From Clostridiales bacterium (GTDB taxonomy: Bacteria > Bacillota > Clostridia > Oscillospirales > Oscillospiraceae), in the NCBI GenBank assembly GCA_012728025.1, contig JAAYFX010000246.1:1-10276 (forward strand): a stretch of 10,276 nucleotides of DNA, read 5' to 3'. Both the position numbers and the translations under genes were made by a program. Positions 1-6,100 of this stretch are shown one piece after another (position 1 is the first letter of the stretch; each line of letters starts with the position of its first letter). The notes beneath the pieces are model-generated. The model ran no database searches, was not told the origin of the DNA, and worked only from the letters and a program-made list of their open reading frames with translations.

Positions 1-121
1 GTATGCTTTCCCCAAGAACAGCCCTCATGGAATCGGGGAAAAGAGTCATGATATCTATGCGCAAAAGAGGTTTTTTCTCATCTTTGCTCCTTACGCTCTC
101 ATCGCTGATATATTCATCCAT
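1..121 (-). CDS. trmD: tRNA (guanine-37-N1)-methyltransferase TrmD, N-terminal fragment (partial, leaves window)
   Basis: Only the first 40 codons are present; the gene continues beyond base 1. Residues 20-31 read L-R-I-D-I-M-T-L-F-P-D-S, which is the conserved first beta strand of TrmD (usually M-x-I-D-I-L-T-L-F-P). TrmD is a SPOUT-family enzyme that methylates N1 of G37 in tRNAs from S-adenosylmethionine and prevents +1 frameshifting. It normally follows rimM, as here, with a 10-base gap. The ATG at 121 is chosen because it is in frame, but it adds about 19 residues before the usual N-terminus and lacks a well-spaced Shine-Dalgarno. A better-placed AAGGAG-ATG pair (92-79) is one base out of frame, and a TTG codon just before R-I-D-I is another in-frame option. 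Identity is fairly sure from motif plus gene order; the start is uncertain. Confidence 0.85.
   Translation of the reverse strand, partial: MDEYISDESVRSKDEKKPLLRIDIMTLFPDSMRAVLGESI
79..92 (-). promoter_or_regulatory. Strong Shine-Dalgarno plus ATG, out of frame with trmD
   Basis: On the minus strand AAGGAG (92-87) is followed after 5 bases by ATG (81-79). This is the best translation start signal near trmD. From this ATG the frame encodes only M-R-K-N-L-F-C-A and then stops. One extra A in the A6 run (71-76 on the plus strand is T6) would make it read M-R-K-K-P-L-L-R-I-D-I-M-T-L-F-P, a normal TrmD N-terminus. See findings. Confidence 0.5.
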
Positions 122-131
122 ATCCTACAAC

Positions 132-614
132 TCACATCCCTTCAATCAGGCGAACAGTTACAAGACCTCCGGAAATATCAGTGTTTATTATAAACTCCGG
201 CACAGCAGGGATAAGAATTTCCCTTTTCCCCGTAACCACATAAACATTGCTTGAAGGCAGCTCCAAAACATCTGTTAAAGTCCCAAGTTCTTCTCCCGTT
301 TCAGTGCATACCTTAGCGCCGATTAAGTCAGCAAGAAAAAACCTGTCCTTGGGAAGCTTTGCCTCACTTCTGTCTATGGATACAACTTTGTTTTTCAAAA
401 CCATAGCATCATTAACAGTTGAAACTCCCTCCAGCTGGGCTATAAGAAAATTCTTATGAACCCTTCCGGAAATAAGTTTTACCGCCCTGCCGTCTATATA
501 CAAAAACTTGAATCCGTTTAAAAATTGTGCGTCGTCTGCCCAAGGCTGAATTTTAACTTCGCCCTTTATGCCGTGGGTATTTACAACTTTCCCCGCTTCA
601 AGATATTTCTTCAT
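132..614 (-). CDS. rimM: 16S rRNA processing / 30S maturation factor RimM
   Basis: The 160-residue protein has the usual RimM size and two-domain layout. The N-terminal RimM beta-barrel has the signature H-G-I-K-G-E-V at residues 14-20. The C-terminal PRC-barrel starts near residue 90 (F-F-L-A-D-L-I-G) and ends with the conserved I-L-I-P-A-V-P-E-F-I at 133-142. RimM binds ribosomal protein uS19 and helps mature the 3' (head) domain of 16S rRNA in the cytoplasm. The ATG at 614 is preceded by GGGAG at 7 bases, a good ribosome binding site. A terminator separates it from khpA upstream, so rimM-trmD may have its own promoter in 615-660. I see only a weak candidate there: TTGGAT, 17 bases, TAACTT. 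Confidence 0.95.
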   Translation of the reverse strand: MKKYLEAGKVVNTHGIKGEVKIQPWADDAQFLNGFKFLYIDGRAVKLISGRVHKNFLIAQLEGVSTVNDAMVLKNKVVSIDRSEAKLPKDRFFLADLIGAKVCTETGEELGTLTDVLELPSSNVYVVTGKREILIPAVPEFIINTDISGGLVTVRLIEGM

Positions 615-663
615 AAATAATCTCCCATTAGGATAAGTTATCTTAAGCCTTTAAATAATCCAA

Positions 664-703
664 TAAAATAAAAACGTCTAAGGGGGAACAAAATCCCCCT
701 TAG
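664..703 (-). terminator. Rho-independent terminator downstream of khpA
   Basis: A perfect 10-bp inverted repeat (678-687 with 694-703, CTAAGGGGGA type) encloses a 6-base loop. On the minus strand it is followed by ACG and then the T-rich stretch TTTTTATTTTATT. It begins 6 bases after the khpA stop codon and lies 50 or more bases before the rimM ATG. The structure is a typical intrinsic terminator for transcripts coming from ylxM-ffh-rpsP-khpA. Because rimM-trmD lies downstream in the same direction, it may be partly read through. Confidence 0.85.
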
Positions 704-709
704 AGCGCC

Positions 710-940
710 TTAGTCCATGATTTCCACGGATACCTTTTTCCCCTGTCTTTGAGCTACCGCCCGCATCAGTATACGGATTTCTTTGACTATCCTGCCCTGA
801 CGGCCGATTATTTTACCCATGTCGCCGTCGGCAACACGCACCTCAAAAACAGTTTCCGCCTCATTTTCCCTTTCGACGATATTTACCTCGTCGGGGTTGT
901 CCACGAGGCTTTTCGCGATGTAGGTTAAGAGTTCTTTCAT
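710..940 (-). CDS. khpA: KH-domain RNA-binding protein KhpA (YlqC family)
   Basis: This 76-residue protein is a single KH domain with the nucleic-acid-binding GxxG loop G-R-Q-G at residues 46-49, inside G-K-I-I-G-R-Q-G. KhpA proteins are small RNA-binding proteins. In other Firmicutes they partner with KhpB (Jag/EloR) and influence cell elongation and RNA metabolism; that role is family knowledge, not visible here. The gene lies between rpsP and rimM as in most Firmicutes. Its Shine-Dalgarno AAGGAG overlaps the rpsP stop codon, with a long spacing of about 11 bases to the ATG at 940, so translation may be coupled to rpsP. The intergenic gap is 15 bases. A terminator follows directly. Confidence 0.95.
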   Translation of the reverse strand: MKELLTYIAKSLVDNPDEVNIVERENEAETVFEVRVADGDMGKIIGRQGRIVKEIRILMRAVAQRQGKKVSVEIMD

Positions 941-955
941 GCCTGCGATATCTCC

Positions 956-1195
956 TTAAAGCACCTCTGCTTTTTTCAGCAAAGACCTCACGGTCTCCGT
1001 GGGCTGAGCGCCGTTGGAGATCCAGTATTTTGCGCGCTCGCTGTTAACTGTAACGCCAACAGGAGTTGTGAGCGGATCATAGGTGCCGATTTCCTCGATA
1101 AACTTGCCGTCTCTGGGGCTGCGGGAATCCGCAACGATAATTCTGTAATAAGGATTCTTCTTTGCTCCCATTCTGCGAAGTCTAATCTTGACCAT
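956..1195 (-). CDS. rpsP: Small-subunit ribosomal protein bS16
   Basis: The 79-residue product is full length for bS16. It starts M-V-K-I-R-L-R-R-M-G-A-K-K-N-P-Y-Y-R-I, the family signature, and retains the conserved R-D-G-K-F-I-E-E-I-G-T-Y-D-P stretch at residues 28-41. bS16 binds 16S rRNA early in 30S assembly. The ATG at 1195 has a near-perfect Shine-Dalgarno, GGAGGTG (1209-1203), with 7 bases of spacing, as expected for a highly expressed ribosomal protein. It sits in its usual place between ffh and khpA. The 65-base gap to ffh carries a small repeat-flanked hairpin. Confidence 0.98.
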   Translation of the reverse strand: MVKIRLRRMGAKKNPYYRIIVADSRSPRDGKFIEEIGTYDPLTTPVGVTVNSERAKYWISNGAQPTETVRSLLKKAEVL

Positions 1196-1223
1196 ATATA
1201 TTCACCTCCATTTTAGTTTATAT

Positions 1224-1251
1224 GTGCAAACGCCGATGCGGCGGTGCAAAC
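1224..1251. repeat. 8-bp direct repeat flanking a small hairpin in the ffh-rpsP gap
   Basis: GTGCAAAC occurs twice (1224-1231 and 1244-1251) with a 20-base period. Between and overlapping them lies CGCCG-ATG-CGGCG (1231-1243), a 5-bp GC-only stem with a 3-base loop. On the transcribed (minus) strand no U-tract follows, so it is not a normal terminator. It could be an RNA processing site or translational spacer upstream of rpsP, or chance. Function unknown. Confidence 0.5.
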
Positions 1252-1260
1252 TTGTAACAT

Positions 1261-2628
1261 TTAAAACTTAAAGGGCATTTTTCCGCCCATACCAGGAAGT
1301 CCGGTCATACCCATCATGCCGCCGTGCTTACCCTTTTTTCCGCCCATCATCTGCTTTGTCATGGACTTCATCATATCGTATTGCTTAATCATGCGATTAA
1401 CGTCCACAACGCTTGTTCCGCTTCCCGCAGCTATGCGTTTCTTTCGGCTTCCGTTTAAAACTTCTGGGTTTTCCCTTTCATACTCGGTCATGGACTTTAT
1501 TATCGCCTCTGTTCTTAAAAAAACCTTTTCGTCAAAGTTTGCGCCAGAAAGGGCCTTAGCGTCAATTCCCGGAAGCATTCCCGCAATGTCCTTCATGCTG
1601 CCCATGGACTTAAGCTGTTCAAGCTGCTCAAGATAATCCGTTAAAGTGAATTTATTTTGTTTTATGCGCTCTGCCAGTTTTATAGCCTTTTTTTCGTCAA
1701 AGCTCTGTTCAGCTTTCTCGATAAGGGTCAGTACGTATCCCATGCCAAGAATACGAGAGGCCATTCGCTCGGGATGGAAAGGCTCAATGTTATCAAGCTT
1801 TTCTCCAAGACCTGCATATTTAATGGGCTTTCCGGTAACAGCTCTTACGGAAAGGGCGGCACCGCCCCTTGCATCACCATCAAGCTTTGTAAGCATTATG
1901 CCGTCAATGCCTAAGGCGGCATCAAAGGCAGAGGCCGCATTCACAGCATCCTGACCTGTCATAGCGTCAATAACCAAAAGTATCTCCGCTGGATTTACAG
2001 CCTCACGGATGTTTTTAAGCTCATCCATTAAGGTTTCGTCTATGTGGAGCCTTCCGGCTGTGTCTAAAAACACAAGGTCGTTCCCGTGGCGTTTTGCGTG
2101 TTCTATTCCGGCACAGGCTATTTCTACTGGGTCACCCTGCCCCATTTGGAAAACAGGTATATCAAGCTGGGCTCCAACAGTTTCAAGCTGCTTTATAGCT
2201 GCGGGTCTGTAAACGTCACAAGCCACAAGAAGGGGACGTTTACCCTGCTTTTTCATAAGCCCTGCAAGCTTTGCTCCGTTGGTGGTTTTTCCCGCTCCCT
2301 GAAGCCCCACCAGCATTACAACACTGGGGCTCTGGGAGGATATGTTAAGCTTTACATTTTCACTGCCCATAAGGGCGCAAAGCTCCTCATTTACTATCTT
2401 TATAACCATTTGTGCAGGTGTAAGACTTTCCAGAACATCCTGCCCAATGGCTCTGTCACTAACGGTTTTTACAAAATCCTTTACAACCTTAAAGCTGACG
2501 TCGGCCTCTAAAAGTGCCAAACGAACCTCACGCATGGCTTCCTTTATATCCGCCTCTGTGAGGCGGCCCTTGCCACGCAACTTTTTAAAGGCCACGGATA
2601 GTTTTTCAGAAAGGCTTTCAAATGCCAT
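1261..2628 (-). CDS. ffh: Signal recognition particle GTPase Ffh (SRP54)
   Basis: The 455-residue protein is full length. The N domain (about 1-90) is followed by the GTPase G domain with P-loop G-L-Q-G-A-G-K-T (108-115), the D-V-Y-R-P-A-A motif (138-144), D-T-A-G-R (189-193) and guanine-specificity T-K-L-D (247-250). The methionine-rich M domain (about 300-430) binds signal sequences and 4.5S RNA and contains the conserved S-R-x-x-R-I-A-x-G-S-G motif near 394-404. The tail (428-455) is rich in Gly and Met. Ffh with 4.5S RNA carries nascent membrane and secreted proteins to FtsY at the membrane. The ATG at 2628 has GAGGT about 5 bases upstream. Only 14 bases separate it from ylxM, with which it surely forms an operon. 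The receptor gene ftsY, often nearby, is not in this window. Confidence 0.98.
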   Translation of the reverse strand: MAFESLSEKLSVAFKKLRGKGRLTEADIKEAMREVRLALLEADVSFKVVKDFVKTVSDRAIGQDVLESLTPAQMVIKIVNEELCALMGSENVKLNISSQSPSVVMLVGLQGAGKTTNGAKLAGLMKKQGKRPLLVACDVYRPAAIKQLETVGAQLDIPVFQMGQGDPVEIACAGIEHAKRHGNDLVFLDTAGRLHIDETLMDELKNIREAVNPAEILLVIDAMTGQDAVNAASAFDAALGIDGIMLTKLDGDARGGAALSVRAVTGKPIKYAGLGEKLDNIEPFHPERMASRILGMGYVLTLIEKAEQSFDEKKAIKLAERIKQNKFTLTDYLEQLEQLKSMGSMKDIAGMLPGIDAKALSGANFDEKVFLRTEAIIKSMTEYERENPEVLNGSRKKRIAAGSGTSVVDVNRMIKQYDMMKSMTKQMMGGKKGKHGGMMGMTGLPGMGGKMPFKF

Positions 2629-2642
2629 ATATTACCTCACTG

Positions 2643-2993
2643 TCAATTTTCCATAGTTAAAAGCTCGTCTTTTATGCTTAAAGCAAGCTCCTTTGCTCTG
2701 CCTTCAGTTATGCGGGATAGCTCAGCCAGCTTTTCATTCATGCTGTTTATTGCGGCTTTTTGCTCCCGATAACGCTTTACCAAACCAATTTTTTCTTCTG
2801 TTTCCCTAAGGGTGGCTTCTGCCCTGACTATAAGGTCTCTGGCTCCCTGCCGTGATATTCCCATAAGCTCTGCCATTTCAGCAAGAGAAAGGTCCTCATT
2901 ATAGTACATTTCGAAAAAATTTCGCTGTTTTTCCGTTAAAAGCTCACCGTAAAAATCCAAAAGCATGGTCATATGGAGAGTCTTATCGTCCAT
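2643..2993 (-). CDS. ylxM: SRP-associated helix-turn-helix protein YlxM
   Basis: The 116-residue protein belongs to the YlxM/p13 family (UPF0122). It has a sigma-70-region-4-like helix-turn-helix at about residues 35-58 (L-S-L-A-E-M-A-E-L-M-G-I-S-R-Q-G-A-R) and a charged, helical, probably coiled-coil C-terminal half. Family members are encoded beside ffh and have been reported to modulate SRP activity; DNA binding is suggested by the fold but not proven. The ATG at 2993 is chosen because AGGTGG lies about 6 bases upstream. The frame stays open further 5', but an upstream GTG at 3062 would fall within the promoter. It is the first gene of the operon, driven by the strong promoter at 3054-3082. 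Confidence 0.93.
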   Translation of the reverse strand: MDDKTLHMTMLLDFYGELLTEKQRNFFEMYYNEDLSLAEMAELMGISRQGARDLIVRAEATLRETEEKIGLVKRYREQKAAINSMNEKLAELSRITEGRAKELALSIKDELLTMEN

Positions 2994-3041
2994 ACAAATC
3001 CACCTTTCGCTATAACAGCCTAAGCTGTAAAGCAAAAATAC

Positions 3042-3070
3042 TTGACACAATGAATAATACACTTTTTAAA
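3042..3070 (+). promoter_or_regulatory. Candidate promoter for the cyclic glucan synthase gene
   Basis: TTGACA (3042-3047) in the left repeat arm is followed after 17 bases by TTTAAA (3065-3070), a 4-of-6 match to the -10 consensus. It overlaps the ylxM promoter almost completely and faces it, so the two should interfere with or exclude each other. The -10 is weak; the alternative at 3102-3110 is possible. Confidence 0.5.
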
Positions 3071-3082
3071 ATCCAATGTCAA
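3054..3082 (-). promoter_or_regulatory. Near-consensus sigma-A promoter for ylxM-ffh operon
   Basis: On the minus strand TTGACA (3082-3077), a 17-base spacer and TATTAT (3059-3054) make an almost perfect vegetative promoter, with an A/T-rich tract just upstream of the -35. The predicted start near 3047 gives a leader of about 54 bases to the ylxM ATG. That leader contains a small ACAGC/GCTGT hairpin (3015-3028). Confidence 0.85.
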
Positions 3083-3101
3083 GGGTTTTTACTTTACAGC
3101 T

Positions 3102-3110
3102 TGGTATATT
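3102..3110 (+). promoter_or_regulatory. Alternative extended -10 element for the glucan synthase gene
   Basis: TGGTATATT matches the extended -10 form TGnTATAAT at all but one position of the hexamer. No good -35 lies at 16-18 bases, which extended -10 promoters can tolerate. It sits just past the right repeat arm, 55 bases before the ATG at 3165. Confidence 0.35.
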
Positions 3111-3164
3111 TTTTGCCCTATTGGAAAAACTTTTATTTACCACATAGGAAAAGAGGTTGAATTC

Positions 3165-6100
3165 ATGGAAAATAGCGGTATTGGACTTAGTATAGACGAT
3201 GCAGGTCTTTTATTATATGGCGAGAACATCGCCAGAACCCTTAACATAAGCAGTGTTGTGAAAGGCGGTTCAATAGCAAAAAACATTTACAAAAGCCTGC
3301 GCAGCCTGCAAAGACAGCACAGGCTCTTGGAGCAAAAATATGCAAAGGGCGAAAATATCCCCGCCTTTTCGGAATGGCTTTTGGATAACAATTATCTTGC
3401 CGTTCGGGAGGGTCTTTCCGCCGCCTCTGATTTAAGGCAAATAAAAAAACTTCCCGCAAGTGGTGGACAGGCGGCTCTTTTCCTGCTTTGCCGCTCTCTT
3501 ATCCAGTCCGGTGACGGCAGGCTAACCCAGCGCAGAATTGAGCTATTCATGGAAGGTTGCCAAAGCGTGTATGTCTTAAGCCGCCGTGAGCTTTCCCTTC
3601 TTATCCCCTGCTTAAAGCTTGCCGTCATAGTTGAGCTTTCCGAGCTGTATTCAAAAGGCTCGGCAGACGAGTCCTGCTCTCTTTCCGCCGAACGCCTGTT
3701 TTCAAGCCTTCGGGCACTGGCAACCCTTGACTTTACAGAGCTTCTCAGGTCGATAGATAAAACCGAAAGCCTTTTTAAAACCGACCCTTCCGGCATATAT
3801 CCCCTAATGAGTGAAAAAACTTGTGAAAATTATAAAAGGAAACTTGAAAAACTTGCAAAAAGCCTTCATATAAACGAGCATCATCTGGCAGAACACATAC
3901 TTCGCCTTGCCAGAGGCGCACAGGGTGAGGCCTCCCATATAGGTCATTATCTTTTCACAAATCCTCTTGGTGAAAATAAGCCTATCCGCAATGGTTCTCT
4001 TTATATCTCAAGCCTTCTGACCTTCACACTTTTTATTTCACTTTTCGCAGGCTTTGCTTTAAAAAGCATTCCGGCAGTCCTTCTTCTTATCTTACCCGTC
4101 TATGAGCTTATAAAATCACTTATGGATTTTGTCCTCCTTAGAATAACCCCACCCACGCATATCCCCCGCATGGAGCTTTCCCAAGGGGTTCCCCCCGAAG
4201 GCAGAACCATCTGCACCATCTGCGCACTTTTAACCGGCGCTGATAGTGGAAAAACTCTCGCTCGCCGCCTTGAGGAATACCGCCTTGCCAGCCGTGACTG
4301 CGGTGAAAACCTGCTTTTTGCCATCCTTGCCGACCTTCCCGACAATAAAGAACCTAGTGCGGAATATGATGAGGAATATATAAGCTCCTGCGAAAGAGCC
4401 ATTTCTGCCCTCAACGAAAAATACGGCGGCGGTTTCTTCCTTTTTACCAGAAAGCGCAGCTATAACAAGGCCGATTCCCTTTACACTGCAAAGGAGCGAA
4501 AGCGTGGCGCAATCTGCCAGCTTTCTCGTTTATTGCAGGGTAATGACAGCGAAATCCTCTGCCTTTCCGGAAGTCTTCTATCCCTGCGGGGTGTGCGCTA
4601 TATCCTGACCTTGGATGAGGATACCCGCCTTACTTCGGGTACGGCAAGAGAGCTTATAGGAGCTATGCTTCACCCTTTAAACAAGCCGGAAGTCGATAGA
4701 GAAAATAAGCTTGTCAAGTCCGGCTACGGCCTCATTCACCCCCGCATATCCACAGGGCTTCCTGCCTATAATGCCAGCCGTTTTGCCCGATGCTATGCCG
4801 GTGCCGGAGGTATAGACCCCTACGGCAGCGATAGCAGTGAGCTTTATATGGACATTTTCGATAATGGCGGCTTTGCCGGAAAAGGCATAATCGACGTCTC
4901 AGCCTTTGTAAGTTGCCTAGACTCACGTTTCCCCGAAAACACAATACTCTCCCATGATGCTCTGGAGGGGGCATATCTGCGGGGGGGATACATGGGGGAT
5001 GCAGAGCTGTCCGACGGTTTTCCCTCAGAGCCTTTATCCTATTTCCGTCGTATGCATCGCTGGACTCGTGGAGACTGGCAAAACTCACCTTGGATATTTA
5101 GGCGAGGACGAAAGCTTTCCGATGTAGACCGCTTCCGTCTTTTTGACAGCCTTCGCCGCAGCATGGCAGCTCCCCTTTTTCTTCTGGCCCTTCTCGCTGC
5201 CTTTTTCTTCTCGGGAAAGGCCATGAACACAGTAGCTTTGCTAACTCTTTTAGCCCTCTGCCTTCGCCTTGTAACAAGCTCCGTTTCCGCCCTTTTCCAA
5301 AACGCACGTCAAGCCGAAGTTCGCTGCCACAGCGGTGTTTTGCACGGTGTGGGGGCAGCCCTTGTGCAAAGTGTTTTAAAGCTTATGTTTCTGCCCTACG
5401 AGGCATATATATGTATAAGCGCCATAATAACCGCCCTGTGGCGGCTTCTCATAAGCCATAAGCGCCTTTTGGAGTGGACACCTTCGTCGGTGTTAGAGCG
5501 GGGCGGCAAGGGAAAACTAAGGTTTTTTATAAATCTTTGGCCAAGCCTTGTTATCGGCCTTGCCTGTCTTTTTTTCGCTCCATCCATTATAGGAAAAGCG
5601 ACGGGCTTTGTCTGGCTTTTGTCACCTTTGGCAGCCATAGACCTTTCAAAAAAACTATCAGGGGAAAAGGATATTTCCCCCCAAGATAAAAGCTATCTTA
5701 TCCAGACCGCAAAAAAGTTCTGGTCGTTTTTCGAGGACTTTTGCACCGCCACAGACCACTTCCTTCCTCCGGATAACTGGCAGGAGCAGCCCCCCGTGGG
5801 CATAGCCCATAGAACTTCCCCTACAAATATAGGTCTTTGCCTTATCTGCTGTCTTTCCGCCATAGACCTTAATCTTTGCCCAAAAGAAAATGCCTTAGGT
5901 CTTGCAGAAAACATCCTTTCCACCCTGCGTCGAATGCCAAAGTGGAAGGGTCACCTATATAACTGGTATGACACCCGAACCCTAAAGCCCCTGCGCCCCG
6001 CCTATGTCTCCACAGTAGACAGCGGAAACCTTGCCGCCTGCCTTATAATTTTGCGGGAGGGCCTTTTGGAGTGCGGCAGCGAAGCTCTCGCCCGTCAGTG

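Larger units (their letters stand above)
3022..3102. repeat. 26-bp imperfect inverted repeat spanning the divergent promoters
   Basis: The left arm 3022-3047 and the reverse complement of the right arm 3077-3102 match at 23 of 26 positions. Both begin AAGCTGTAAAG and end CTTGACA; the differences are C/T after the first block and TA/CC before CTTGACA. The centre (3048-3076) is 29 bp and not symmetric. Each arm contains an A-rich tract upstream of a perfect TTGACA -35 box, so the repeat is a mirrored copy of an upstream element plus -35 region. It may be an operator or an inverted duplication of a promoter. Confidence 0.85.

Noticed and set aside
3..254. 83-codon plus-strand open frame over the trmD/rimM junction
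   Set aside because: It overlaps two conserved minus-strand genes, and the translation has no family resemblance.
1316..1954. Plus-strand open frames opposite ffh
   Set aside because: They are antisense to the strongly conserved Ffh frame, and their translations are Ser/Phe-rich without domain features.
3015..3028. ACAGC/GCTGT hairpin in the ylxM leader as a riboswitch or attenuator
   Set aside because: It is only a 5-bp stem with no U-tract or known riboswitch core, in a leader of about 54 bases that is too short to hold one.
2994..3062. Upstream GTG start that would extend YlxM by 23 residues
   Set aside because: It lies inside the promoter spacer, upstream of the predicted transcription start, and has no ribosome binding site. 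The ATG at 2993 has AGGTGG and matches the family N-terminus.
3392..3796. 134-codon minus-strand open frame within the glucan synthase gene
   Set aside because: Its product is Arg/Ser-rich low-complexity sequence without any family motif, and it lies antisense to a clearly conserved coding frame.
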